From: CAYHCE01 sp964355015
GTDB lineage: Bacteria > Cyanobacteriota > Cyanobacteriia > PCC-6307 > Cyanobiaceae
Direction: 5' to 3'
Assembly (NCBI GenBank): GCA_964355015.1
Contig: CAYHCE010000003.1
Span: 62,001-126,000, forward strand
DNA: 64,000 bases
A model generated the notes under the pieces. It saw nothing but the letters and a program-made list of their open reading frames with translations. It had not been told where the DNA came from and did not search any database. How positions within the stretch are numbered: the first letter of the stretch is position 1; each line of letters opens with the position of its first letter. Shown one piece after another: positions 34,012 to 43,070 of this stretch. The translations under genes were made by a program, and so were the position numbers.

Positions 34012-37000
34012 TCAACCGGTGTTGCGCATGCCGGCGGCGATACCGTTGATCGTGAGCAAGGCACCACGCAGCAGCTCGCTGCGGCTGTAGGTGCGGCCAT
34101 CGGGACTCTCGCCGCTGGCCTCGCTCATCGGCGGCTGCCGGTTCTGATCCCGCAGACGGCGCAGCAGCGCAACCTGCAGGAAGCCCAGGGGCACGATCGT
34201 GCGGTTGCGCAGATCCACAGAGAGCTGCAGGGCCGGATCGCCATCCAGCAGGCGGGTGTGGCCGGCGATCATAAGCACGAGATCGCGGGTGAGCACGAAC
34301 TCGGCTGCGATCACCTCGAAGATCTGCTCGAAGGCCTCTCGGTGGGTCGGCCGCCCCAGGGCCTGCACGTAGTGATGGGCCAGATCCAGATCCACCTTCG
34401 AGAGGGTCATCTCCACCTTGGAGATCAGCATCCGGAAGAACGGCCAGCGCTGGTAGAGCAGCCGCAGCAACTCCATCTGGTCGGGGTCCTGCTCCAGCTC
34501 CTCCTGGAGGGCTGCGCCCACTCCGAACCAGCTGGGCAGCAGGAAGCGGCTCTGGGTCCAGCCGAACACCCAGGGGATGGCCCGCAGGCTGGAGAGATCC
34601 TTGGCGCCGCTCTTGCGACGGGCCGGGCGACTGGAGATCTGCAGCTTGCTGATCTCCTCGATCGGGGTGACCTGCTGGAAGAACTCCACCAGATCGGGGT
34701 TGTCGTGCACCAGGCTGCGGTAGTGCTGGCGGGAGCGGGCGCCGAGACGCCCCATCAGTTCGTTCCAGCTGGGGGTGTCGTCGACGCTCGTGCTCACCAG
34801 GCTGTTCTGCAGCACGGCGGTGGTCACGGTTTCCAGGTTGTAGAGAGCCAGTTCGGGCAGGGAGTACTTCGAGGCCAGCACCTCGCCCTGTTCGGTGATC
34901 TTGATCCGGCCGTTCAGGGTGCCGCTGGGTTGGGCCAGGATCGCCTGGTAGGCCGGGCCACCGCCCCGTCCCACCGAGCCACCGCGGCCATGGAAGATGC
35001 GCAGCGCCACGTCGTGCCGGCTGGCCAGGCGCTGCAGGGCGATCTGGGCCTTGTGGATTTCCCAGTTGCTCGAGAGGAAGCCCGAATCCTTGTTGCTGTC
35101 GGAATACCCCAGCATCACTTCCTGCAGGGGCTTGTCCGCTTCGCCGCTGCTGGCGAGAAGCTGAAGGTAGAAGGGTTCGCTGAAGAGCCGCTCCATCACC
35201 TCCGGCGCCCGCTGCAGGTCTTCGACGGTCTCGAACAGCGGCACCACCAGCAACTGGGTCTGCACCGCCTTCGGATCCACCAGACCGACCTCCTTGGCCA
35301 GCAGCATCACCTCCAGCAGATCGGATACCGTGTGCGCCATCGAAATGATGTAGCTGCGGCAGATGCGCGGCCCGAATTCCTGCTGCAACCGCTGCAGCAT
35401 GCGGAAGACGTCGAAGGTCTCGCTTGTGGCGGCGGACCAGCCGGCGGTGGGCGGTAGCAGCGGACGCCGGGTCTGGAGTTCCTGCAGCAGCCAGACCACC
35501 CGCTGCTCTTCGCCCATTTCGCCGTAGGGGATGGGCAGCTGCAGGTAACGGGTGAGTTCGTCAAGGGCGTCGCTGTGTCGGGTGCTTTCCTGGCGGATGT
35601 CGAGGCTGGCCAGGCAGAAGGTGAAGATGTGCACCTGGCTGAGAAGTTTCTGCAGCGGCTCGCAGCTCAGACCCGTGGATTCAAGGCTGTCGCGCAGCAG
35701 TTCCAGGTCGGTGCGGAGCTCCCCGACCGTCGCGTAGTGCAGCTCCGGTGGGGCGGCGGCCATCGGCCCGGTGCCGGTGGCGAGCACCGCGGCTCCGGCG
35801 CTGTCGCAGGGCGATTCCCAGCCGGCCTCGGCCAGCTGCTGGTTGCGCTGATGGGTGAGCTGCAGGCGCTCCACGATGTAGCTCAGCTTGAGCCGGTAGG
35901 GTTCGAGGCGGTAGCGGGCGGCCCGTTCCTCGTAGATCTCGGGGAAGCGCAGGCGGTCCATCTCGAGTGATTCGAGCAGGGGAGCGCTCACCTGGCTCCA
36001 CTGCATCGAGATGCTGAGCTGATCGCGCAGCTCCTGCACCGCCCCGATGTAGCGCTCGATCATCAGCTGGCGCTGGTAGCAGGCGGTGCGCCAGGTGATG
36101 TCTGGGGTCACGGAGGGGTTGCCGTCCCGGTCGGCCCCGACCCAGGAGCCGAAGGTGCAGAAGGCGTCACGCGGTGGCTGCACGTCCGGGTAGCTGCAGC
36201 GCAGGGCGTTGTGAATGCGTTGCCGCAGCAGCGGCATGGCATCGAACAGCACCTGCTGGAAGTAGTGGAGGGCGTAGTCCACCTCGTCGAGCACCGACGG
36301 TTTGAACTGATGGAGTTCATCCGTGCGCCACCACAGGCGGATTTCCTCCTCCAGCTGCAGCCTCAGGCTGCGTTCGTCCTGCAGCTCGGCGGGGCTGTCC
36401 TGCTGCAGTCGGTGGATCAGGGCCGCCACCCGCCGCTGCTTGTGACGCACGGTGTGCCGCACGATCTCGGTGGGGTGGGCCGTGAACACCAGGCGGATGT
36501 CCAGTTCCCGCAGCAGGTTCTCCAGCTGGCCGGGCGGCACGTTGAGGCCGCGCAAACGGGTGAACAGTTCGCGGAAGGTGGCTGGATCGGTCTGGCTGGC
36601 CAGGGGCGGCGCGAACGGATCGGGGGCGACGGGTGTGCTGCTTTCCTGCAGGCTGGCCAGATAGCTGTCCTCCTCGATGTGCTGCTCGAGGATGTTGACC
36701 AGCTGGAAGTAGAGGGAGAAGGCCCGGGCGGCCCCGATCCCCTCGGACAGATCCATCTCCCGGATCAGCTGCACGATGGCGGCGGTGGTGTCTGTTTCCT
36801 GGTGGCTCTCGTCGCAGGGATCGCTCAGCTGCTTGAGCCGCAGCAGCCGCTCGGCCTGCTCGGGTGGGCATTCGCTGCGCAGCACCGTCTGCCAGAGGTC
36901 CTCCACCAGCTCCAGCCGTTCGCCCAGCAACCGGGTGACGCGGGGGGCGGGTGCGGCCTGAGGGATCTGGGGAGTGTCGTCCAGGACGGCTGGGGTGGCG

Positions 37001-37053
37001 GGCAGGGGCTGCCGCATGGGGGCCGGCACAGGAGAGGAAGCACCCATGATCAT
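34012..37053 (-). CDS. ppc: Phosphoenolpyruvate carboxylase
   Basis: The 1013-residue enzyme makes oxaloacetate from PEP and bicarbonate, an anaplerotic carbon entry in cyanobacteria. Catalytic segments are visible: VFTAHPTEIVRHTVRHKQRR, GYSDSNKDSG and FHGRGGSVGRGGGP, plus the C-terminal MRNTG end required for activity. The start MIMGASSPVPAPMRQPLP overlaps the gshA stop by 4 nt (ATGA), showing translational coupling. A longer upstream frame lies within gshA and is rejected. Confidence 0.95.
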   Translation of the reverse strand: MIMGASSPVPAPMRQPLPATPAVLDDTPQIPQAAPAPRVTRLLGERLELVEDLWQTVLRSECPPEQAERLLRLKQLSDPCDESHQETDTTAAIVQLIREMDLSEGIGAARAFSLYFQLVNILEQHIEEDSYLASLQESSTPVAPDPFAPPLASQTDPATFRELFTRLRGLNVPPGQLENLLRELDIRLVFTAHPTEIVRHTVRHKQRRVAALIHRLQQDSPAELQDERSLRLQLEEEIRLWWRTDELHQFKPSVLDEVDYALHYFQQVLFDAMPLLRQRIHNALRCSYPDVQPPRDAFCTFGSWVGADRDGNPSVTPDITWRTACYQRQLMIERYIGAVQELRDQLSISMQWSQVSAPLLESLEMDRLRFPEIYEERAARYRLEPYRLKLSYIVERLQLTHQRNQQLAEAGWESPCDSAGAAVLATGTGPMAAAPPELHYATVGELRTDLELLRDSLESTGLSCEPLQKLLSQVHIFTFCLASLDIRQESTRHSDALDELTRYLQLPIPYGEMGEEQRVVWLLQELQTRRPLLPPTAGWSAATSETFDVFRMLQRLQQEFGPRICRSYIISMAHTVSDLLEVMLLAKEVGLVDPKAVQTQLLVVPLFETVEDLQRAPEVMERLFSEPFYLQLLASSGEADKPLQEVMLGYSDSNKDSGFLSSNWEIHKAQIALQRLASRHDVALRIFHGRGGSVGRGGGPAYQAILAQPSGTLNGRIKITEQGEVLASKYSLPELALYNLETVTTAVLQNSLVSTSVDDTPSWNELMGRLGARSRQHYRSLVHDNPDLVEFFQQVTPIEEISKLQISSRPARRKSGAKDLSSLRAIPWVFGWTQSRFLLPSWFGVGAALQEELEQDPDQMELLRLLYQRWPFFRMLISKVEMTLSKVDLDLAHHYVQALGRPTHREAFEQIFEVIAAEFVLTRDLVLMIAGHTRLLDGDPALQLSVDLRNRTIVPLGFLQVALLRRLRDQNRQPPMSEASGESPDGRTYSRSELLRGALLTINGIAAGMRNTG

Positions 37054-38204
37054 CCCAAAGGGTCCGCGGTTGCTGTGTTGAGCGGTGCCGGATCCCCTTC
37101 GCTTCGCTGCATCGCCGCGGTCTCGTCCGCCAGGATCGTGGGGATGGGGGTTCCCCGGGAGAGTCGCTCCAGCCAGCGCATGGCCTGGTTGCCCTGCTCC
37201 AGAACCCCCGCCAGCGGCTGCAGCCAGGCGCCGATCCCCAGCCGTTCCGCCAGCTCGTTGAGGCTTTCCAGTTCGCGCCACAGCCAGCGGCGGGCCTCGA
37301 TCTCCTCTCCGGTCCGCCAGTCATGCAGGGTGGCCTCCAGGCTGCGGCGGGCGGCAGCGCGATCGTTGCGGTCGGCCAGCTCGGCGAGCTGCTGGGGTGC
37401 CAGCCGGCTGGCCCGCAGGGGGTCATGGGCTCCGGGGTCCTCCAGCAGCTGCAGCAGCCGCAGCTCGGCGAAGGCGGTCAACGCCAGCAGCAGCCGCGGA
37501 TCGCTGATCAGATCGCAGATGCGGATCTCCAGCCGGTTGAGATCGTGGGGGCGCCCCTCGCCGTTGGGGCGCACCGAGGTCCAGAGGTGACGCACGTTCC
37601 GCATCGTGCCGGCCGCCAGCTGCTCCTCCATCCAGTCGATGTAGTGCCGGTGATCGAGAAACAGGGGTACCCGCTGCGGAGTGAGCGGGAACTGGAGCCA
37701 GCGCTGGGAATGGGCGCCGGTGGGGGCCCCGTCCAGGAAGGGCGAACTGGCGCTCAGGGCCAGCAGCAGGGCCGCCTCGCAGCGGAACAGCCGGCAGCCG
37801 GCGAACAGGAGCTCCATCGCCGTGAGCCCCAGGTTGATGTGCACGCTGGCGGTGACGACGCGGGTGCCGTAGGTGGCCTCGATGTAGTCGTGGTACGGAT
37901 TGGCCGGATCCGAGCGCTCGAAGCGGTGGCTGTCCCCCAGGCTCAGGGTGCTGCCCGGCAGCAGGGTCAGTCCCCGCCCTGCCAGCCAGCGGCGCAGGCG
38001 TCGGCGCGGTTCCAGCAGCAGCTCGAGTTGGCGGCCGTAGTCGGCGTCGGGCGGGGTGATGTACTCGAGGTTGCGGTGATCCGGTTCGGTGACGAAGCCC
38101 TCCAGGGCTGCCGCCGCCTGCTCGGCCACGCCCACCACCGTGCCGTCAGGCCGGCCGGTGAACAGTTCCACCTCGAATCCTTTCAGGAGCAGCTCCGTTT
38201 TCAC
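37050..38204 (-). CDS. gshA: Glutamate-cysteine ligase, cyanobacterial type
   Basis: The 384-residue enzyme catalyses the first step of glutathione synthesis. The family start MKTELLLKGFEVELFTG and the LEYITPPDADYG, STLSLGDSHRF and ASVHINLGL segments are present. It is coupled on both sides: its ATG overlaps the trpE stop (ATGA) and its stop overlaps the ppc start. Tryptophan, glutathione and C4 carbon entry are thus on one message. Confidence 0.85.
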   Translation of the reverse strand: MKTELLLKGFEVELFTGRPDGTVVGVAEQAAAALEGFVTEPDHRNLEYITPPDADYGRQLELLLEPRRRLRRWLAGRGLTLLPGSTLSLGDSHRFERSDPANPYHDYIEATYGTRVVTASVHINLGLTAMELLFAGCRLFRCEAALLLALSASSPFLDGAPTGAHSQRWLQFPLTPQRVPLFLDHRHYIDWMEEQLAAGTMRNVRHLWTSVRPNGEGRPHDLNRLEIRICDLISDPRLLLALTAFAELRLLQLLEDPGAHDPLRASRLAPQQLAELADRNDRAAARRSLEATLHDWRTGEEIEARRWLWRELESLNELAERLGIGAWLQPLAGVLEQGNQAMRWLERLSRGTPIPTILADETAAMQRSEGDPAPLNTATADPLG

Positions 38205-39724
38205 GCCTGACTCCCCTGCAGGCAGGCCAGGGCCTTGAGCAGACCACGGGCCTTGTTGAGGGTCTCCTCGAACTCCGCCGCCGGCTGCGAATCGGCCACC
38301 AGCCCCGCGCCGGCCTGCACCTGCACCCGCCAGGCGCCTTCCCCATCGGGGAGCACCACCATGGTGCGGATGGTGATCGCGGTGTTGAGGGCGCCGCCCA
38401 GGTCCACGGCGCCGTACACACCCGAGTAGGGGCCGCGGGCATCGGGTTCGAGCGCGTGGATCAGCTGCATCGCCCGGATCTTCGGGGCACCGCTGACCGT
38501 TCCGGCGGGGAAGGAGGCCATCAGCAGATCCCAGATGTCGTAGGCCGGGTCGAGCATCCCCTCCACCTGGCTGACGATGTGCATGACGTGGGAGTAGCGC
38601 TCGATCACCATCAGCTCGGTGACGGCGACGCTGCCCGGCTGACAGACACGGCCCAGGTCGTTGCGGCCCAGATCCACCAGCATCACGTGCTCCGCCCTCT
38701 CCTTCGGATCGGCCAGCAGTTCCCGCTCCAGGGCCCGGTCCTCGGCCTCGCTGTCCCCGCGAGGCCTGGTGCCGGCGATCGGGCGCAGCGAGGCCCGCAC
38801 GCCACCCTCCACCGGCTCGGCCTTCACCATCACCTCGGGGCTGGAGCCGATCAGGTACCAGCCGCCGAAGTTGAAGAACGCCATGTAGGGCGAGGGGTTC
38901 ACCATCCGCAGGCTGCGGTAGAGCTCGAACGGGTCGCGCTGGATCCGCGTCTCCAGCCGCTGGCTCAGCACCAGCTGGAACACGTCGCCGGCCGCGATGT
39001 GCTCACGGGCCGCATCCACGGCCGCCTCGAAGTCGGCCCGGCTGCGGTTGCTGGTGGTGGGCAGTTCCCCGCTGGGCTCAGCCTCCCATCGCAGGGGTGC
39101 GACACCCGCAGGCAGCGGGCCGTGCATGCGCTCCTCCAGAGCACGGATCCGGCCTGAGGCCTCGGCGTAGGCCAGCATCGGATCGGCGCCGCCGCTGAGG
39201 TCGGCATAGGCCACGGCGGTGATCTGCCGCTTCACCTGGTCGAAGACCAGCAGGCTGTCGGCCAGCATCCAGCAGCCCTCAGGCGGCCCGGCGGGATCGT
39301 TGGGATGGACCGGCACGCTGGGTTCGATCCAGCGGATCAGCTCATAGCCCCAGAAGCCGAACAGCTGCCCCACCGGGGGCAGGCCCGGAATCGGTGCGCT
39401 GTGCGTGTCCGCCAGGCAGTGGCGCAGCAGAGCGAAGGGATTGCCGCTGTGCTGCTGGCGACGGCCGTCGCGCCAGCACTGCTCGGAGCGATCGCCCCGC
39501 ACGGTGAGGGTCCAGAGCGGGTCGGTGGCCACGAAGCTCCAGCGGCCCAGCCGCTCTCCCCCCTCCACCGACTCGAGCAGGACGCCATGGTCGCTGGAGG
39601 CCCCCACCTTCAGCCAGGTGGTGAGGGGCGTCTCCAGATCGGCAGGCCAGCGCTTCCAGAGGGGAATGAAGGTGCTGCCGGCCGCCACCTGAGCGAGGAA
39701 AGCGTCGCGATCGGGGAAGGGCAT
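38201..39724 (-). CDS. trpE: Anthranilate synthase component I
   Basis: The 507-residue enzyme converts chorismate and ammonia or glutamine to anthranilate. The chorismate-binding core is intact: YSHVMHIVSQVEG, GTVSGAPKIRAMQLI and GPYSGVYGAVDLGG. The N-terminal part carries the tryptophan-feedback region (LLESVEGGERLGRWSF). Start MPFPDRDAFLAQV is chosen over an ATG at 39757 that sits within the psaD terminator. It heads the trpE-gshA-ppc operon. Confidence 0.93.
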   Translation of the reverse strand: MPFPDRDAFLAQVAAGSTFIPLWKRWPADLETPLTTWLKVGASSDHGVLLESVEGGERLGRWSFVATDPLWTLTVRGDRSEQCWRDGRRQQHSGNPFALLRHCLADTHSAPIPGLPPVGQLFGFWGYELIRWIEPSVPVHPNDPAGPPEGCWMLADSLLVFDQVKRQITAVAYADLSGGADPMLAYAEASGRIRALEERMHGPLPAGVAPLRWEAEPSGELPTTSNRSRADFEAAVDAAREHIAAGDVFQLVLSQRLETRIQRDPFELYRSLRMVNPSPYMAFFNFGGWYLIGSSPEVMVKAEPVEGGVRASLRPIAGTRPRGDSEAEDRALERELLADPKERAEHVMLVDLGRNDLGRVCQPGSVAVTELMVIERYSHVMHIVSQVEGMLDPAYDIWDLLMASFPAGTVSGAPKIRAMQLIHALEPDARGPYSGVYGAVDLGGALNTAITIRTMVVLPDGEGAWRVQVQAGAGLVADSQPAAEFEETLNKARGLLKALACLQGSQA

Positions 39725-39741
39725 CACGGCAACCGGCAGGC

Positions 39742-39766
39742 AAAAAAAACGGGGCACCCGGCCCCG
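39742..39766 (-). terminator. Rho-independent terminator of psaD
   Basis: On the minus strand CGGGGC pairs with GCCCCG around a 5-base loop and is followed by eight T (39749 down to 39742). It lies 80 nt after the psaD stop and only 18 nt before the trpE ATG. It should end the abundant psaD message before trpE. Confidence 0.85.
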
Positions 39767-39845
39767 CCTTTATAGAGGTTGGAGTTCCGGGTTCCCGTTG
39801 CGCTGGAAGGCCGGACCTCTTGGTGGTGAGAAAGAAGCGGTCGAC

Positions 39846-40277
39846 TCAGGAGCCGAAGGGGGTGCGGCCGGAGAACTTCAGGCTGGAAGGCTCGGGATTC
39901 TCACCGATGCGGCGAGGGTTGTGCCCCACGATCGGACGACCTTCGTTCACCTTTTCGGGGAAGACGCCATCGGCTGGGTGCAGATACTCGGTGTCACCGC
40001 CGGGGAAGATCCTGTAGATCTTGTAATCCTCGATGCGGGGCTTGAACTTCGTGCGCAGCTGGGTGCCGAGGGCCAGGCACTGCTCCTTGCGGGCGAAATA
40101 CATGAGGTTCTCGCCGGCGTTCATCTCGGCGGCCCCCCCGGTGGGCAGCTCAAAGGCCTGGGCCTTGCCACTGGTCCAGGTGATGGCGTATTTCTCTTCG
40201 GTTTCAGCGGAGTTGAGCAGACCGCCCGTGCTGCCGATGTACTTGGGAAGTTGACCGCTCAGCGCCGTTGCTGTCAT
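39846..40277 (-). CDS. psaD: Photosystem I subunit II (PsaD)
   Basis: The 143-residue stromal/cytoplasmic-side subunit docks ferredoxin on photosystem I. MTATALSGQLPKYIGSTGGL is the family start, followed by EKYAITWTSGKAQAFELPTG and the basic KEQCLALGTQLRTKFKPR and YLHPADGVFPEKVNEGR segments. Start ATG 40277 is chosen; the 17-residue upstream extension is not family-like. It is monocistronic, with its own terminator downstream. Confidence 0.96.
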   Translation of the reverse strand: MTATALSGQLPKYIGSTGGLLNSAETEEKYAITWTSGKAQAFELPTGGAAEMNAGENLMYFARKEQCLALGTQLRTKFKPRIEDYKIYRIFPGGDTEYLHPADGVFPEKVNEGRPIVGHNPRRIGENPEPSSLKFSGRTPFGS

Positions 40278-40302
40278 GGCTGTTGGGGGAGGGGAGTCGG
40301 CG

Positions 40303-40318
40303 GATCCATCGCTGGATC
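40303..40318. promoter_or_regulatory. Inverted repeat in psaD 5' leader
   Basis: GATCCA-TCGC-TGGATC forms a perfect 6-bp stem 26-41 nt upstream of the psaD ATG, flanked by direct copies of TCGGCGGA. It may be an RNA hairpin or operator. I did not find an HLR1 (RpaB) box in this short intergenic region. Confidence 0.4.
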
Positions 40319-40393
40319 GGCGGACCATTTCGGCAGGAAGCTAGCACCGTGATTCGGGAGTGGTTCGAGGCTCCGCTGCTCTCGTCACACCCG

Positions 40394-41797
40394 TCAACAA
40401 ATGCCGTCGCCGTCGGTGTCGCCGTCGGGCTGGCTGGCCCCGGCCACGGGGAAGAACACGGTGAGGCCGCTGCCGGAGCGTTCGGTGAGGCGGCCCCCCA
40501 GGCTGTGGAACAGGCGCTGGGTGGCCTGGCGGCTCAGCTGCAGGCTGCCGGTGAGCGGATTCCAGCTCAGCACCGGGCCTACGGCAGCCGCCTCCGCTGC
40601 GGCCCCACTCGCCCGCTCGCCGCAGCCGGCCGGCGGATCGACGCAGCTCAGCTGCAGTTTCAGGCGAGAACCGGCCGGCTGCAGCCGGATCCGCACCGTG
40701 CTGCCGGCTGGCAGGCTGCGGGTGAACCGGTCGATCAGGCCCCCGAGCATGGTTTCGAGCCGGTTCGGGTCGCTCAGCACGGGGGGCAGCTGGGTGGCGA
40801 TCTCCAGCCGCAGGCCCAGGCCGCGGCGGTCCAGCTGACGCTGCCAGAGATCCTCGAACTGCAGCAGCAGCCGGGCCAGGTCCGTGCGCGCCAGGGTCTG
40901 GCGTGGGCGCGGTTGCCGTTGCAGCTCGGCGGCATGGAAGATCAGTCCGAAGCGGTCGATCTGTTCACTGCACTCGCTGTCGATCTGCTCCAGCCGCTGT
41001 CGAACCACCGACGGCAGATCGGCCCGCCGCAGCAGGGAACGGATCAGGGTGCGGATCGTGGACAGCGGCGTGCGCACCTCGTGGGTGAGAGCTTCCAGCA
41101 GGGCCAGTTCGCTGCTGCTCTCCTGCCGGGCGTCGCTGCCGCTGTGGACCAGCGGTTGCAGGGTGAGGCTCGGTGCCATCGCGGCCAGCCGTTCCCCCAG
41201 CCGGGGCCAGAAGATCAGCGCCGTGCGCTCCTCGCTGCGCAGGGGACCGAGGGTCTGCAGGGCCCGGCGCAGACGCTGGGCCGCCTCCGGCGCGGTGGAC
41301 TGCAGCCGCTCGTCCACCAGCCGCAGGGCATCGGAGAGGGTGGGGGGATCGAAGCGCACCACCAGCCGGCGCTGCTGGGGGGGTCCCTCCAGAGCCATGG
41401 CGAGCTGCAGCCGCGGCGTGATCAGCAGCAGCAGCGGGTCGGTGCCGTCCTCCGCTTCGAGCGGCAGGCGCTCGAAGTCCGCCGGGCCTGCCGCGGCCGG
41501 CGACCCGGCCTGTGCCTCGATGCCGGGCAGCAGCGGAGCGGCGGGCTGCTGCAACAGGGTGCCGATCTCCGGCGGTGCCCAGACCAGACCCTGGAGGTTC
41601 TCCAGCAGGGTGGGCTCGTACAGCGCGGGCAGCGGGGAGGCCAGCCACACCCCCCGCAGCGGCTGGAGCGGTGGCAGGAGATCCTCCTGGAGGGTGGCAA
41701 GAGCCGCCCACCACTGGCGTCGCACGCTGTCCTCGTCTCCCCGGCCAGGGGGCACGTCCTCGGCCAGTCGCCGGCGCAGGACGGCCAGGCTCACCAT
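40394..41797 (-). CDS. Sensor histidine kinase with degenerate ATPase domain
   Basis: The 467-residue protein has a long N-terminal region without clear membrane helices, then an H box (ALTHEVRTPLSTIRTLI, candidate phospho-acceptor His) and a HATPase-like tail. The expected N-box asparagine is missing (LETMLGGLIDRF) and the G1 DxGxG box reads as CVDPPAG, so autophosphorylation is doubtful. The ATG overlaps the rodA stop (ATGGTGA), making it the third gene of mrp-rodA-HK. No response regulator is adjacent. Confidence 0.7.
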   Translation of the reverse strand: MVSLAVLRRRLAEDVPPGRGDEDSVRRQWWAALATLQEDLLPPLQPLRGVWLASPLPALYEPTLLENLQGLVWAPPEIGTLLQQPAAPLLPGIEAQAGSPAAAGPADFERLPLEAEDGTDPLLLLITPRLQLAMALEGPPQQRRLVVRFDPPTLSDALRLVDERLQSTAPEAAQRLRRALQTLGPLRSEERTALIFWPRLGERLAAMAPSLTLQPLVHSGSDARQESSSELALLEALTHEVRTPLSTIRTLIRSLLRRADLPSVVRQRLEQIDSECSEQIDRFGLIFHAAELQRQPRPRQTLARTDLARLLLQFEDLWQRQLDRRGLGLRLEIATQLPPVLSDPNRLETMLGGLIDRFTRSLPAGSTVRIRLQPAGSRLKLQLSCVDPPAGCGERASGAAAEAAAVGPVLSWNPLTGSLQLSRQATQRLFHSLGGRLTERSGSGLTVFFPVAGASQPDGDTDGDGIC

Positions 41798-43065
41798 CGG
41801 CGCTGGGCGGACCTCCCCCGCCGGGCCACCGAGGCGCACAGCCCCAGGGAGATGAAGTTCACCAGCATGGCCGAGCGCCCGTAACTCAGCCAGGGCAGGG
41901 GGATGCCGGTGATCGGACCGAGGCCGATGGTCATGTTGATGTTCACCACGACCTGGAACATCAGCATCGCGCCAATGCCCACCACCACCAGGGATTCGTA
42001 GTCGCTGCGGGCCCGCCCCGCCACCTGCAGCAGCCGCCACATCAGCACCACGAAACCGATGACGACGAGCATCGAACCGATGAAGCCCGTTTCCTCGCCC
42101 AGGGCGCTGAAGATGAAATCGGTGTGCTGCTCCGGGATGAAGCGCAGCAGGGTGAGATGGCCCTGCATCAGGCCCGTGCCCCACAGTCCTCCCGAGCCGA
42201 TCCCCACCGTGCTCTGCAGCAGGTGGTAGCCGCCGCCCAGAGGATCCTGGGAAGGATCCAGGAACATGGTGAGCCGGGCGCGCTGGTGGGCCTTGAGAAC
42301 GTGGGCCCAGAGCCAGGGCGTGCCCACGGCGAACAGCCCCTGCACCGCCAGGACCACCGCCAGGGCCACCGCCTTCCAGGGCAGGGAGCGCCAGGCCACC
42401 AGCCCCATCAGCGGGATCCATGCCAGCAGAACCCAGGGAACGGTGCCCGCCAGGATGGCGGTCAGCAGGGGCGAGAGCAGCAGCAGCACCCAGCTAGCCG
42501 GCATCCCCGACCAGAACAGCATCACCAGCAGCACGGCAGCGAACACCAGCGAGGTGCCGAGGTCGGGCTGCACGAACACCAGCAGCCAGGGCACGCTCAC
42601 CATCGCCACCGGCCGCACCAGATCCACGGGCCGCTCGATGGGATGCCGTGACAGCACGCCGGCCAGCAGCAGAATCATCGCCACCTTGGCGAACTCGGAG
42701 GGCTGCACGTTGAAGCCGCCGATGTCGATCCAGCTCTGGGCCCCGAGGGCACTCTTCCCGATGATCCTCACGGCGATCAGGCTGGCCACCATCCCTGCGT
42801 AGAGGAGCCACTGGAAACGGGCCAGCCGTTCCAGCGACAGGCGGGCCAGGAGAAGGGCGATGACCATGCCCACCGCCGCCGCGATCCAGTGCTGGTACCA
42901 GACGGCGTAACGGGCCTGGCGCTGGGTGCTGGCGATCAGGATGCCGGCGAGGCACACCATCGCCAGCGGGATACCCCACAGCACCAGATCCACGTCCTGG
43001 AGCAGGTGACGCCGGGCCGGACGCTGGCCGGAGAACATGCCGCGCCGCCCGCCCAGCAAGGCCAT
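41791..43065 (-). CDS. rodA: Rod-shape peptidoglycan polymerase RodA (SEDS family)
   Basis: The 424-residue membrane protein has about ten hydrophobic helices and the SEDS hallmarks: the WIDIGGFNVQPSEFAK loop, QPDLGTSLVF, GEETGFIG and GIPLPWLSYGRS. RodA polymerises glycan strands during cell elongation with a class B PBP. It begins 5 nt after mrp. An internal ATG nine codons later is an alternative start. Confidence 0.93.
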   Translation of the reverse strand: MALLGGRRGMFSGQRPARRHLLQDVDLVLWGIPLAMVCLAGILIASTQRQARYAVWYQHWIAAAVGMVIALLLARLSLERLARFQWLLYAGMVASLIAVRIIGKSALGAQSWIDIGGFNVQPSEFAKVAMILLLAGVLSRHPIERPVDLVRPVAMVSVPWLLVFVQPDLGTSLVFAAVLLVMLFWSGMPASWVLLLLSPLLTAILAGTVPWVLLAWIPLMGLVAWRSLPWKAVALAVVLAVQGLFAVGTPWLWAHVLKAHQRARLTMFLDPSQDPLGGGYHLLQSTVGIGSGGLWGTGLMQGHLTLLRFIPEQHTDFIFSALGEETGFIGSMLVVIGFVVLMWRLLQVAGRARSDYESLVVVGIGAMLMFQVVVNINMTIGLGPITGIPLPWLSYGRSAMLVNFISLGLCASVARRGRSAQRRW

Positions 43066-43070
43066 GGCGA

